DNA of 64,000 nucleotides from an uncultured Eggerthella sp. (GCA_905203045.1 CAJKUH010000010.1:1-64000); one strand, 5' to 3'; counted from the stretch's first letter, positions 42,269 through 51,438 are shown. Notes: generated by a model not told the origin, from the letters alone. Translations and numbers: made by a program.

Positions 42269-42281
42269 CATTCTACCATCA

Positions 42282-43133
42282 TCAAGCACGGCGTGCGGCA
42301 ACGTACGATTCGAACTCCGCAACCGCTTCATCCAGAATACTCGAATACAGCTCAGGAGCCTTTCCGCCAACGGTAATGCCGTCAACCGTGGCAGCAAGCA
42401 CGCCACCGGGCTCCGACGATGCGGAGACCACCACTTCGTCGGCGTCTAACAGCTCCTGCTTGGTGAAGGCACGCTCCTGTACCGGGATGCCAAGCCTCTT
42501 GCACGCAGCGATGATGTGCTTGCGGGCAATGCCCGGCAAAATCAGATTGTCGGCAGGATGGGTTACCAACGCACCGTCTTTCAGGATATGCACGTTGCTG
42601 TGCGCGCATTCCGTCACGAAGCCGTCGCGCACGAACACGGCCTCCGCGCAACCCGCCTCTTTGGCATGCTGTGCTGCCATGACATTGGGCAAAAGGTTCA
42701 GCGTCTTGGTGTTGCAATGGAAAAACCGCGTGTCTTCCACCGTAATGAGATTCACCGGCGCTGGGCGCAGGTTCTTTTCCTCGGGCTCAACCATGATCCA
42801 CAGGTTCGCAGGCCCTTCGGGGAACGGATGGCTGCGATGCGCCGTGCCGCGCGTTACCTGCCAATACACGAAATGATAGGTGCCATCCACCTGGGCAACC
42901 AGGCTGGTAAGCAGCTCGAGCAATTCGTCGGCGGTAACACCTGGCTCGATTTCCATGTTGGCACAGCTGTTGAAGAAGCGCTGCAGGTGGTCTTCGGCGA
43001 ACACCACCACGCCATCAAGTGCCATGGTTGCGTCGTAGACACCGTCGCCATAGAAGCTCACACGGTCGAGGAAGGGCACCTTCAGCTCTTCCAAGAGCCC
43101 AGTTTCGCCGTTGTAATAGCCGATGTTCTTCAT
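42282..43133 (-). CDS. Class IV aminotransferase, D-alanine transaminase-like
   Basis: A 283-residue fold-type IV PLP enzyme. The start has LDRVSFYGDGVYDATMALDG, the PLP lysine is in HCNTKTLNLLPNVMA, and EAVFVRDGFVTECAHSNVHIL and LPGIARKHII follow. KxLNLLPNV resembles D-amino acid transaminase (Dat) more than the branched-chain IlvE group. It would make D-alanine/D-glutamate from each other, supplying cell-wall precursors; a branched-chain or ADC-lyase role is less likely. The ATG at 43131-43133 starts 7 bases after the argF stop with AGGGA before it, so it is coupled to argF. Confidence 0.85.
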   Translation of the reverse strand: MKNIGYYNGETGLLEELKVPFLDRVSFYGDGVYDATMALDGVVVFAEDHLQRFFNSCANMEIEPGVTADELLELLTSLVAQVDGTYHFVYWQVTRGTAHRSHPFPEGPANLWIMVEPEEKNLRPAPVNLITVEDTRFFHCNTKTLNLLPNVMAAQHAKEAGCAEAVFVRDGFVTECAHSNVHILKDGALVTHPADNLILPGIARKHIIAACKRLGIPVQERAFTKQELLDADEVVVSASSEPGGVLAATVDGITVGGKAPELYSSILDEAVAEFESYVAARRA

Positions 43134-43140
43134 AACGTCC

Positions 43141-44133
43141 CTAACGAAGCGTTGCCAGGACAACTGCCTTGATGGAGTGCATGCGGTTTTCCGCTTCGTC
43201 AAACACACGGCTCTGCGCGCCCTCGAACACTTCGTCGGTCACTTCCATTTCGGTAAGGCCGAACTTTTCCTCGATGTCCTGGGCAACCGTGGTCTTCGTG
43301 TCGTGGAACGCGGGAAGGCAATGCATGAAGATGGCGTTGTCGGCAGCATTGGCCATGACCTTGGCGTTGACCTGGTAAGGCGAAAGCTCCTTGATGCGCT
43401 GCTCCCATAAGCTTGCCGGCTCGCCCATGGAAACCCAGATGTCGGTGTAGATGACGTTGGCATTCTTGGTGCCTGCCTCCACGTCGCTGGTCACCGTGAT
43501 GGTGCAGTCGTTTTCGGCGGCAATGGCACGGCACTGCTCCACCAACTCAGCATCAGGAGCATCGGCCTCGGGGCAGCAGGCAACGTAGTTCATGCCCAGC
43601 TTCGCGCAACCCACCATCAAAGAATTGGCAACGTTGTTCTTCGCATCGCCCATGAACACAACGGTAAGGCCGCGCACATCGCCGAAGTTCTCGCGAATGG
43701 TAAGCGCATCGGCGATGAACTGCGTGGGGTGCGCTTCGGTGGTAAGGCCGTTCCACACGGGCACGCCGGCATATTCAGCCAGCGTTTCCACGATTTCCTG
43801 ACCAAAGCCGCGGTACTCGATGCCGTCGAACATACGGCCCAGAACGCGGGCAGTGTCCTCGATGGACTCCTTGTTGCCCATCTGAGATCCGGCAGGATCA
43901 AGGTACGTCACGCCCATGCCCAGGTCGTGACCGGCGATTTCAAACGAGCAACGGGTGCGGGTGGAAGTCTTCTCGAACAGCAAGACGATGTTCTTGCCCT
44001 CGAGTTCCTTGTGGAGCACGCCAGCGTGCTTCTTTTCCTTCAGCTCCTGCGCAAGATCAACCAGGGAAACGATTTCCTCGGAAGTGAAGTCGAGCAATTT
44101 AAGAAAATGACGCCCCGAAAGCGATTGAGTCAT
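43141..44133 (-). CDS. argF: Ornithine carbamoyltransferase
   Basis: A 330-residue transcarbamylase. FEKTSTRTRCSFE is the carbamoyl-phosphate loop, GVPVWNGLTTEAHPTQ and FMGDAKNNVANSL lie mid-protein, and MHCLPAFHD is the ornithine/carbamoyl-phosphate motif with the catalytic cysteine. It makes citrulline from ornithine, or runs in reverse in the arginine deiminase pathway; the absence of both arg biosynthetic and arcA/arcC genes here leaves the direction open. The start ATG at 44131-44133 follows AGGAGG; an upstream extension of 21 codons is rejected. First gene of the unit with the class IV aminotransferase. Confidence 0.94.
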   Translation of the reverse strand: MTQSLSGRHFLKLLDFTSEEIVSLVDLAQELKEKKHAGVLHKELEGKNIVLLFEKTSTRTRCSFEIAGHDLGMGVTYLDPAGSQMGNKESIEDTARVLGRMFDGIEYRGFGQEIVETLAEYAGVPVWNGLTTEAHPTQFIADALTIRENFGDVRGLTVVFMGDAKNNVANSLMVGCAKLGMNYVACCPEADAPDAELVEQCRAIAAENDCTITVTSDVEAGTKNANVIYTDIWVSMGEPASLWEQRIKELSPYQVNAKVMANAADNAIFMHCLPAFHDTKTTVAQDIEEKFGLTEMEVTDEVFEGAQSRVFDEAENRMHSIKAVVLATLR

Positions 44134-44174
44134 AGGATCCTCCTGAAGTAATGCCAGGCATTCCTGGCGCGAGT

Positions 44175-44205
44175 GGTATCCGCGCACCAAACGCACACGG
44201 ATACC
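44175..44205 (-). terminator. Hairpin after the pst operon
   Basis: GGTATCCG (44175-44182) / CGGATACC (44198-44205) lies between phoU and argF; no U-run, so termination may be weak or the hairpin may serve mRNA stability. Confidence 0.4.
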
Positions 44206-44216
44206 TTATTATCGCA

Positions 44217-44885
44217 CTACTCCCCTTCGGCGATGTTGACGCCTTTGTGATTTCCCGTGACGGCGTATTCAGCCCATTCGGCGATGTTCACCGCATGGTC
44301 GCCGATGCGTTCAAGGTACTTGGCAATCATCAGCACGTCGAGCACGTACGTTTCGTCGGGCTCGTGCTCGATAATGTGACGGGTGATGCTGCGCTTCACT
44401 TCCTCGAACTGGGCGTTCACCGCATCGTCGCCGGCGATGCACGCCTGAGCCTTCTCCAGGTCAAGGCCCACATAGGCGTCGATTGCCTGGGAAAGCTGGT
44501 CGTAGTCGGTTTTCGCCATGGTGGCAAGCGCGGGAAACGCCGAAAGGTCGGCGTCTTCGGAAAGGGTGGCGGCAATCTCGCAAATTTCCGCCGCCTGATC
44601 GCCTATTCGCTCCAGATCGGTAATCAGCTTCAATCCCGCTGTCACGCTGCGCAAATCGGAAGCAACCGGCTGCTCGCGCAGCAGCAGACGCAAGCACAGC
44701 GCCTCAATGGTGCGTTCCTTCTCGTCAATCAGCGAATCGTTGCTGGCAACGAGGTAAGCTTTCGTGGCGCTTACCTTGCGCACCGCATCGAACGACCCTT
44801 CGATCGCCTCTTTTGCCAGTTCCGCCATCTCTATGATGTCGGCGCGCAGCTGATGAAGTTCCTCGTCGAAAATCGGTCGTGCCAT
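44217..44885 (-). CDS. phoU: Phosphate-signalling regulator PhoU
   Basis: A 222-residue all-helical protein formed of two PhoU repeats. Each repeat has the metal-binding E-R-I-G-D-x-A/H signature: DLERIGDQAAEI near residue 92 and YLERIGDHAVNIAEW near residue 195. PhoU links the Pst transporter to the PhoR kinase and restrains the Pho response when phosphate is plentiful. It starts one base after the pstB stop (TGATATG), so the operon pstS-C-A-B-phoU is complete and tightly coupled. Confidence 0.95.
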   Translation of the reverse strand: MARPIFDEELHQLRADIIEMAELAKEAIEGSFDAVRKVSATKAYLVASNDSLIDEKERTIEALCLRLLLREQPVASDLRSVTAGLKLITDLERIGDQAAEICEIAATLSEDADLSAFPALATMAKTDYDQLSQAIDAYVGLDLEKAQACIAGDDAVNAQFEEVKRSITRHIIEHEPDETYVLDVLMIAKYLERIGDHAVNIAEWAEYAVTGNHKGVNIAEGE

Positions 44886-44886
44886 A

Positions 44887-45645
44887 TCAACCGAACCTCC
44901 CTGAAATGTAGTCTTCGGTGCGCTTGTCGCGCGGGTTGGAGAACATGGTTTGCGTAGGTGCGCATTCCACCATCTTCCCCAGCAAGAAAAACGCCGTGGT
45001 GTCGGAGATACGTGCCGCCTGCTGCATGTTGTGGGTGACGATGATGATGGTGTAGTTGGCCTTCAGCTCCCCTACCAGCTCTTCGATCTTCGAAGTGGAA
45101 ATCGGGTCCAATGCACTGGTGGGCTCGTCCATCAGCAGGACTTCCGGGTTCACCGCCAAAGCGCGCGCAATGCATAGGCGCTGCTGCTGGCCGCCCGAAA
45201 GCCCCAGCGCGTTCTTCTTCAAACGGTCTTTCAGCTCGTCGAAGATTGCGGCTTTGCGAAGGGAGTCTTCCACGATGTCGTCGAGCTCTGCCTTCTTCTT
45301 GATGCCGTGGGTGCGCGGACCGAAAGCGATGTTGTCGTAGATGGACATGGGAAACGGGTTCGCCTTCTGGAACACCATGCCTACCTTCTTACGCAGGACG
45401 TTGACGTCATAGCCGTTGTAGATATCCTGCCCGTCCAAGGTGATGCTGCCGGTGATCCTGCAGCCATCCACCAGGTCGTTCATACGATTGAGCGATTTCA
45501 AAAGCGTAGACTTGCCGCAACCGGAAGGCCCGATCATGGCGGTAACGCGATGCTCGGCAAACGAGATGTTGATGTCGGTGAGCGCCTGGAAATCGCCGTA
45601 GAACAAATCCATATGCGAAACATCCATCTTCGCAGTGCTATTCAT
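44887..45645 (-). CDS. pstB: Phosphate ABC transporter ATP-binding protein PstB
   Basis: A 252-residue ABC ATPase. Walker A GPSGCGKST near residue 38, the Q-loop region KVGMVFQKANPFPMSIYDN characteristic of PstB, signature LSGGQQQRLCIARAL, Walker B VLLMDEPTSALDP and the switch histidine in TIIIVTHNMQQA are all present. It powers phosphate import. The start overlaps the pstA stop by eight bases. Confidence 0.97.
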   Translation of the reverse strand: MNSTAKMDVSHMDLFYGDFQALTDINISFAEHRVTAMIGPSGCGKSTLLKSLNRMNDLVDGCRITGSITLDGQDIYNGYDVNVLRKKVGMVFQKANPFPMSIYDNIAFGPRTHGIKKKAELDDIVEDSLRKAAIFDELKDRLKKNALGLSGGQQQRLCIARALAVNPEVLLMDEPTSALDPISTSKIEELVGELKANYTIIIVTHNMQQAARISDTTAFFLLGKMVECAPTQTMFSNPRDKRTEDYISGRFG

Positions 45646-46504
45646 CGGTCATTCCTCCTTTGCTGATTCGTTTTGCAACGGCCGACGTTGCCAGGTTGAT
45701 AAGAAGCACGAAAACCAAGAACAGCACTGCCGTTGCATAGGTTGCGTCGATGTGCAGGCCCTCGCTTGCCAACAGGTACATATGCACCGCCAGGGTACGG
45801 GTGGAATCGAACACCGAGGTAGGCACTGCCGCAATAGAGCCTGCGGTGTAGATAAGCGCAGCCGATTCGCCCACCGTGCGGCCGATAGCCAAGATGATGC
45901 CGCCTAAGATGCCCGGGATGGCAGAAGGCAGCACGATGCGAAACACCGTGCGGAAACGCCCCGCCCCCAAGCCAAACGAGCCTTCGCGGTACAAGTCGGG
46001 CACCGCGGCCAGCGCTTCCTGCGTTGCCCGCATAATGATGGGAAACGTCATGATGGCCATGGTGCACACGCCTGCCAGAAGCGAAAGGCCCCACTGCAGG
46101 TAGTACACGAAGAACAAGAGCCCGAACAGGCCGTACACGATGGAGGGAATGCCCGAAAGCGTTTCGGTGGCAAGCGCCACCAGCCGTACGAACCAGTTGC
46201 CCCTGTCGGTGTACTCGTTGAGGAAGATTGCCGCTCCGATGCCGAACACCGAAGAACAGGAAACCGACAGCACGATAACGATGAGCGTGTTGAACAGCGC
46301 TGGCATGAACGAGCAGTTGTTGGAGTTGTAGGTAAGCTCGAACATTTCGGGTTTGATCTGCGGTATTCCCATCACAAGGATGTAGCCGATGATGAAGCAC
46401 ACCGCCAAAACCGTAAGCACCGTGCTGGCGTACACCAGCACACGAAACACCCATGAAGAGGGCTTTGCCGGCTTGGTGCGGGTAAGAACTGTGTTGTTAG
46501 CCAT
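45638..46504 (-). CDS. pstA: Phosphate ABC transporter permease PstA
   Basis: A 288-residue permease with six membrane segments. The cytoplasmic coupling loop is EALAAVPDLYREGSFGLGAGRFRTVFRIVLPSAIPGI, the EAA motif of binding-protein-dependent permeases, and GIPSIVYGLFG precedes it as usual in Pst. Starts eight bases before the pstC stop and ends inside the pstB start, indicating strict translational coupling. Confidence 0.94.
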   Translation of the reverse strand: MANNTVLTRTKPAKPSSWVFRVLVYASTVLTVLAVCFIIGYILVMGIPQIKPEMFELTYNSNNCSFMPALFNTLIVIVLSVSCSSVFGIGAAIFLNEYTDRGNWFVRLVALATETLSGIPSIVYGLFGLLFFVYYLQWGLSLLAGVCTMAIMTFPIIMRATQEALAAVPDLYREGSFGLGAGRFRTVFRIVLPSAIPGILGGIILAIGRTVGESAALIYTAGSIAAVPTSVFDSTRTLAVHMYLLASEGLHIDATYATAVLFLVFVLLINLATSAVAKRISKGGMTDE

Positions 46505-47351
46505 TGTTCCCCCTTCGCTTCAACGCGGAGAATGCGAAGTTGATAACCAAGATGAACACGAACAGCACGCATGCCGTGCCGATGAGCGCACCGCGGTGCA
46601 AATCGGCGGCATAGCCCATTTCCAGCACGATGTTTGCCGTCATGGTGCGCACGCCGTCGGTGATGGCACCAGGAAGCTTCACCTGGTTGCCGGCGATCAT
46701 GATTACCGCCATGGTTTCGCCGATGGCGCGCCCAATGGCCAAGATCACCGAAGCCAAAATGCCCGATACAGCCGCGGGAAGCACCACATGCATAACGCTG
46801 CGCTCATGGTCGGCACCAAGGGCAAGGGCGCCTTCGTAGTAGCTTTGCGGCACGGCGCGCAACGCCGACTCGGAAAGCGTGATGATAGTGGGCAGGATCA
46901 TGATGCCCAGCACCAACGAAGCGCACAGGATGGATTGGCCGGTGCCCCCGATGTTGTTCCTGATGAAGGGAACCAGCACCACCAAACCGAAGAAGCCGTA
47001 GACGACCGAGGGGATGCCGGCAAGAAGCTGCACGCCGTTCTTTGCAATACGCGAAACGCGTTCGCTGCCGAAGCATGCCAAGAACACCGCACACAGGATG
47101 CCCAGCGGAACGCCGATAACCAGGGCGCCTGCCATAACGTAGAAGCTGCCCAAAACCATGACGCCGATGCCGTACACATCGCTCGACGGTTGCCAGGTGG
47201 TTCCGAAAAGGAAGTTGAAGAAGCCGATTTCGGCGATGGCCGGAACACCGTTGCCGAATATGAAGACGCAGATAACCACAACCGCAGCCACCGAAATGGC
47301 TGCGGCTAAGGCAAAGAGCATCTTGGCGATAAGCTCTTTAGCTTGGGTCAT
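46497..47351 (-). CDS. pstC: Phosphate ABC transporter permease PstC
   Basis: A 284-residue permease with six membrane segments; GIPSVVYGFFGLVVLVP and the EAA loop ALRAVPQSYYEGALALGADHERSVMHVVLPAAVSGI identify the Pst family. It pairs with PstA to form the phosphate channel. It begins four bases after the pstS stop. The N-terminal KMLFALAAAISVAAVVVICVFIFG segment and size fit PstC rather than PstA. Confidence 0.93.
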   Translation of the reverse strand: MTQAKELIAKMLFALAAAISVAAVVVICVFIFGNGVPAIAEIGFFNFLFGTTWQPSSDVYGIGVMVLGSFYVMAGALVIGVPLGILCAVFLACFGSERVSRIAKNGVQLLAGIPSVVYGFFGLVVLVPFIRNNIGGTGQSILCASLVLGIMILPTIITLSESALRAVPQSYYEGALALGADHERSVMHVVLPAAVSGILASVILAIGRAIGETMAVIMIAGNQVKLPGAITDGVRTMTANIVLEMGYAADLHRGALIGTACVLFVFILVINFAFSALKRRGNNG

Positions 47352-47355
47352 CTGG

Positions 47356-48258
47356 CTAGCCGATCTCGCTCCACTTGGACACTTCGCCGGTGAAGATCTG
47401 CTTTACCTGGTCGGAGGTAAGGCTGTCGAGCTTGTTGTCGTTGTTCACGATAACGGCGATGCCGTCGGTTGCGATAACGGTGGATTCAGCGCCCTGCTGC
47501 TTTTCGGAGTCCTTCAGGTCACGGGAAGCCATGCCCAAATCGCATGCGCCTTCGATGGCGGAAGTGACACCAGTGGTGGAGTCGGACTGGTTCACCTCAA
47601 CGGTAACGTTGGGGTTCAGGCCCTTGTAAGCCTCGGCAAGCTTTTCCATAACCGGCGTTACCGAAGAAGAACCCGCAATGGTTACCTTGCCGGAAAGACC
47701 GGAAGCGGTGTAGGACGTGCTTGCGTCCATGGGGATGTAGCCCTCCTGCTCAACAACCTTCTGGCCGTCGGTGCTCAGAACGTACTTCATGAAGTCCTGC
47801 GCAACATCGGAAAGCTTCTTGCCGTTGTTGGTAACAACGTTGAACGGACGGGAAACCTTGTAGGAACCGTTTTTCACGTTTTCGGCAGTTGCCTCGGCGC
47901 CGTCGATTTTCACGGCCTTCACGGTGTCGTCCAAGGAGCCAAGGGAAATGTAACCGATGGCATCCGCGTCGTTGGCAACGGTGGTCTTCATAACGGCAGT
48001 GGAATTGGTGATAGCCGCAGAAGACGTGGTCTTGTCAACCTTCTTGCCGCTGTCGTCCTTTTCCTCGATGTTGAAAAGCTCGATGAACGCGCCGCGCGTG
48101 CCTGAGCCGTCTTCACGGGAAGTTACGTTGATGGAAGCGTCGTTCGATGCGCTCTTAGAATCGTTGCTGTTGCCGCTGCAGCCCACCAGCAAACCGCACA
48201 ATGCCGCAAAGCACAAAGCCAGCGCGCCGATCAGAACCTTGTTCCTTACCGTACTCAC
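47356..48258 (-). CDS. pstS: Phosphate-binding lipoprotein PstS, circularly permuted
   Basis: A 300-residue lipoprotein. The start is GTG at 48256-48258, after AAGGAA; a signal segment ends in the lipobox LVGC (Cys27). The block order is unusual: SREDGSGTRGAF is at residues 47-57, near the N-terminus, while AGSSSVTPVMEKLAE begins only at residue 195 and the protein ends at GEVSKWSEIG. In ordinary PstS the GSSSVTP block comes first and the KW-x-E-IG to REDGSGTR junction is internal. Joining the end of this protein to residue 43 restores the usual order, so this is a circular permutation with the export signal kept at the front. First gene of the pst operon. Confidence 0.9.
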   Translation of the reverse strand: MSTVRNKVLIGALALCFAALCGLLVGCSGNSNDSKSASNDASINVTSREDGSGTRGAFIELFNIEEKDDSGKKVDKTTSSAAITNSTAVMKTTVANDADAIGYISLGSLDDTVKAVKIDGAEATAENVKNGSYKVSRPFNVVTNNGKKLSDVAQDFMKYVLSTDGQKVVEQEGYIPMDASTSYTASGLSGKVTIAGSSSVTPVMEKLAEAYKGLNPNVTVEVNQSDSTTGVTSAIEGACDLGMASRDLKDSEKQQGAESTVIATDGIAVIVNNDNKLDSLTSDQVKQIFTGEVSKWSEIG

Positions 48259-48487
48259 TTTCAAGTTCCTTCTTTCTCTTGAAGATCTGCGATGCCGCGG
48301 GCATGTGCTCGAGCATCGGATTGCAGGAACCATAGTGAGCAACCCGCGCCCGGCAGTGGTTACACAGATTTGAAAGAAGGTTAGCGTTAGGTAAAGCACG
48401 ACTCCATTTGAAAAAAAGTTGTTAAACGGCACAGCGACAGAGGGGATTGCCGCGATAATTTAACAATTGAAGGAAAGGAAGCCCCCG
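48259..48487. promoter_or_regulatory. Divergent control region of pst operon and PhoB-like gene
   Basis: 228 bases between pstS and the regulator gene. TTAAACGG, TTAACA and the short direct repeat GTTAGC-GTTAGG (about 48382-48393) are candidate Pho boxes, judged only by resemblance to TTAACA-type sites and position. Confidence 0.4.
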
Positions 48488-49186
48488 TTGACTACTATAT
48501 TGCTTATCGAAGACGACCCCACCATTCGTCTTACCACCGAGTTTTCCCTGACCAAACACGGTTATGCGGTCAGCTCATGCGAAGATGGCCAATCAGGTTA
48601 CGAAACGGCCCTTTCCATCGAGCCCGACCTTATCCTGCTTGACGTGATGCTTCCCGGTATGAACGGCTTCGAAGTTGCCAAGAACCTGCGCTCCGAAGGG
48701 TTCAAATCGCCCATCCTCATGCTTACCGCGCTCGACTCCGACCAAGACAAGGTCAAGGGCCTTGACGCCGGCGCCGACGATTACGTGACAAAGCCCTTTT
48801 CCACCGAGGTGCTTCTTGCCCGCATCCGCGCGAACCTGCGTCGTTCCGAGCTCGACGGCGTGAGCACCACAACCCCGCAGACGTTCGGCGATCTGACGCT
48901 CGACGTGGAAAACAGCACGGCAAGTGTGAAAGGCAAGGTCCTGAAGCTGCGCAGCAAGGAGCTTCAGCTGCTTTTTGCGCTGGCGGAACGAGAGGGAATG
49001 CTCTGCCGCCGCACCTGGCTTACGCAAAAGGTGTGGAAAGAAGATTATTTGAGCACTTCCCGCACCATCGACGTGCATATCCGTCGCCTTCGCTCAGTGC
49101 TCGATGAGAACAGCGACTACCGTTTCATCCATACCGTGCACGGCATGGGGTACCGCTTCGAACCGGTGAAGAAGACCGAGGAGTAG
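48488..49186 (+). CDS. OmpR/PhoB-family response regulator
   Basis: A 232-residue regulator. The receiver domain (about 1-115) has IEDDPTIR, the phospho-aspartate in LILLDVMLPGMNGFE, a switch threonine in LMLTALD and the lysine in DDYVTKPF. The winged-helix domain (about 135-228) ends in SRTIDVHIRRLRSVL and HTVHGMGYRFEP. Divergent from pstS and upstream of a membrane kinase, so it is most likely PhoB/PhoP controlling phosphate uptake. The TTG at 48488 follows AAGGAAG; an in-frame TTG seven codons earlier lies before that site and is rejected. Confidence 0.88.
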   Translation: MTTILLIEDDPTIRLTTEFSLTKHGYAVSSCEDGQSGYETALSIEPDLILLDVMLPGMNGFEVAKNLRSEGFKSPILMLTALDSDQDKVKGLDAGADDYVTKPFSTEVLLARIRANLRRSELDGVSTTTPQTFGDLTLDVENSTASVKGKVLKLRSKELQLLFALAEREGMLCRRTWLTQKVWKEDYLSTSRTIDVHIRRLRSVLDENSDYRFIHTVHGMGYRFEPVKKTEE

Positions 49187-49195
49187 CACTCGCGC

Positions 49196-50506
49196 ATGCC
49201 CAACAGGAAGAAAACGGCGAGCGAATCGCCCACAAGACGCTGGCAGCGGCGCTTCATCATCGTGTACCTGGTTGTTGCCCTGGTATTCGCAGCGTGTTTC
49301 GCGATTTTCGCCTTAAGCCCCATCAACGATAAGATCCTCGACCGGCAAACCGCCAACCTCACGTCTACGGCTCAGGCGCAGGCGCAGGCGCTTGCCTATG
49401 TCGACGATGCCCAAACGTTCGTCAAGAAATCGGCCGAGGGAACCGATTTGCGCATAACCCTTATCGCGCAGGACGGCAACGTGGTGGCCGATTCCGAGGT
49501 TGACCCTTCAACCCTTGAAAACCACTTGGGACGCGAAGAAGTGGATAGCGCCCTGCAAGGGGAAAACGGCGAAACTCAACGAGTCAGCTCTACCGACGAC
49601 ACCGACCGTTTGTACGTTGCGGTGCCCGCCACCTACCAGGCGCAGGCGATGGCGCTGCGCATCAGCGAGCCTTCCACCGCCGTGACAACCGCTGCCGACA
49701 CCACCCGAAACACCGCGCTTATCATCTGCAGCATGGGCATCATCGCGTTCGCGGCCATTGCCCTGTTCACTTACCGCGAGTCGAAGGTGCCGCTGCGCAA
49801 GTTCGACCAAGTACGCTCCGACTTCGTTGCCAACGCCAGCCATGAGCTGAAAACGCCCGTTGCGGGCATCCGTTTGCTGTCGGAGGCTATCCGCGACGCT
49901 TCCGATGTGGGCGACGAAAAAAGCCTGCATCTGTTCATCGACCGCTTGGACAACGAAGCCGAGCGCCTGCAGCGTTTGGTGATCGACCTTTTGGACCTTT
50001 CCCGCTTGGAGGAACAGCAGAATTCCGAGCGCACACCCCGCGCCGATTTGCATAGCACCCTTACCACCAGCTATTTAGCGCATAAAGGGCAGGCAGAAGA
50101 CAAGGGCATCGAACTGATGCTCGACGATCGTTCGCAGCCCGGCGACAACTGCTACGCCGACATGGAGCCTTCCGATGCTTCGCTGATCTTCGACAACCTT
50201 ATCGAAAACGCCATCATGTACACCGACGAGGGCAGCATTCTGGTAACCCTCGAGCCCCGTGCGCATGAGACGGAGATCTCGGTGAAGGACACCGGCATCG
50301 GCATTCCGCAGGCGGACCAATCGCGCATCTTCGAACGCTTTTACCGTGTGAACAAGGCGCGTAGCCGCGAAGTAGGCGGCACCGGCCTGGGGCTTTCACT
50401 GGTGCGTCATGCCGTAGAGCGTGGCAGCGGCTCCATCGAAGTGAACAGCACAGTAGGCCAAGGCACCGAGTTCATCGTGCACCTGCCCAAGTCGAAAACC
50501 GAATAG
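49196..50506 (+). CDS. Membrane sensor histidine kinase, PhoR-like
   Basis: A 436-residue kinase with membrane spans at about residues 18-40 and 178-200 around a roughly 135-residue outer domain. HisKA contains NASHELKTPVAGIRLLSEAI (His about residue 216) and HATPase has NLIENAIMYT, DTGIGIP and GGTGLGLSLVRHAVERG. No HAMP or PAS domain is obvious between span 2 and HisKA, which is short for PhoR. It starts 9 bases after the response regulator gene. Together with phoU and pst next door this suggests phosphate sensing. Confidence 0.88.
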   Translation: MPNRKKTASESPTRRWQRRFIIVYLVVALVFAACFAIFALSPINDKILDRQTANLTSTAQAQAQALAYVDDAQTFVKKSAEGTDLRITLIAQDGNVVADSEVDPSTLENHLGREEVDSALQGENGETQRVSSTDDTDRLYVAVPATYQAQAMALRISEPSTAVTTAADTTRNTALIICSMGIIAFAAIALFTYRESKVPLRKFDQVRSDFVANASHELKTPVAGIRLLSEAIRDASDVGDEKSLHLFIDRLDNEAERLQRLVIDLLDLSRLEEQQNSERTPRADLHSTLTTSYLAHKGQAEDKGIELMLDDRSQPGDNCYADMEPSDASLIFDNLIENAIMYTDEGSILVTLEPRAHETEISVKDTGIGIPQADQSRIFERFYRVNKARSREVGGTGLGLSLVRHAVERGSGSIEVNSTVGQGTEFIVHLPKSKTE

Positions 50507-50527
50507 AAACGGGGCAAGCGCTCTGCT

Positions 50528-51388
50528 CTACAGCGAACGAGCAAGCGTCTTGTTACGGTACATGTCCTGGTCGGCGTAGTGAAGCGCTTTGCCGAACGAA
50601 AGGGTATTGCTGTTCCCTGAAACCGTGTAGAAGCCCAGCGCCACATCAAGGTTTATGGTCTCGTCGCTTCTACGGGCAAGTTCTTCCTTGATATTCGAGA
50701 TAAGGATTCGCGTCTCGTCAGCAGAAGTGTTCTTACATGAGATAAGAAATTCGTCCCCTCCTAGGCGAATAGGCGTACAGCCCTCGGGCACGCAGGACTG
50801 CAGCACCTTCGCAACGCGTTTCAGCAGCACGTCCCCATATTCATGGCCAAGGGTGTCGTTGATCTTCTTCAGATAATTGCAGTCGGCAACCACCAAGCTC
50901 ACCGGGTAGTTCTCGCTGCACATCAAATGATCGGAATGCACTTCCATGTAGTTGCGGTTCCTCAGGCCGGTAAGCTTGTCTTTAAAGGAAAGCTCTGCGA
51001 GTTCTTTTTCAAGCAGTTTTTCACGTGTGATGTTGCTGATGATGCCCATGATGCCAACGATTTTCCCGTTGTCCGTCACTGGTTTCTTCGATATTTGGTA
51101 ATACTGGGCTCCCTCGTCGGTTGAAAACTCGTTGATCATCTCGGAGCCCTGCCCTGTTTTAAGGATGTTCAAATCGTCTTCGTAATAGGAGCGGCCCAGA
51201 TTTTCATCATCGAAGATATCGAGATCAGTTTTGCCTATGATGCTATGGTCTTCACCGCTGTTTACCAAACTGCATACTTCGGAAATGAAGCGGTAGCGGC
51301 ACTCCGTGTCCTTGAAAAAGATATTTGCCGGAGCGCATTCCAAAATGGAAATCAAAAGCTCACGACTTAACCCTTCGCCGTTATCCAT
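50528..51388 (-). CDS. PAS-GGDEF protein, probable diguanylate cyclase
   Basis: A 286-residue soluble protein. A PAS domain (about 8-125) with CAPANIFFKDTECRYRFIS and ISKKPVTDNGKIVGIMGIISNIT is followed by a GGDEF domain (about 130-286). The latter has KDKLTGLRNRNY, ADCNYLKKINDTLGHEYGD and the intact catalytic RLGGDEFLI. No RxxD inhibitory site precedes GGDEF. It would make c-di-GMP from two GTP under PAS control (cofactor unknown). ATG 51386-51388 follows GGGAGG by six bases. A run of ten G on the coding strand lies 41 bases upstream. Convergent with the PhoR-like kinase. Confidence 0.88.
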   Translation of the reverse strand: MDNGEGLSRELLISILECAPANIFFKDTECRYRFISEVCSLVNSGEDHSIIGKTDLDIFDDENLGRSYYEDDLNILKTGQGSEMINEFSTDEGAQYYQISKKPVTDNGKIVGIMGIISNITREKLLEKELAELSFKDKLTGLRNRNYMEVHSDHLMCSENYPVSLVVADCNYLKKINDTLGHEYGDVLLKRVAKVLQSCVPEGCTPIRLGGDEFLISCKNTSADETRILISNIKEELARRSDETINLDVALGFYTVSGNSNTLSFGKALHYADQDMYRNKTLARSL

Positions 51389-51428
51389 AGCTGCCTCCCA
51401 AAAATTAGCATTGAACAAACAGAAAATT

Positions 51429-51438
51429 CCCCCCCCCC
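51429..51438. repeat. Ten-base C/G homopolymer upstream of the GGDEF gene
   Basis: (C)10 on the plus strand, (G)10 on the coding strand of the GGDEF gene, in its probable promoter/leader region. Long G tracts are prone to slippage and can cause phase-variable expression. Confidence 0.8.

Noticed and set aside
40441..42876. An 811-codon plus-strand open frame opposite argS and the aminotransferase
   Set aside because: Antisense to genes with intact HVGH, MSKR and PLP motifs; no own ribosome site or recognisable domain.
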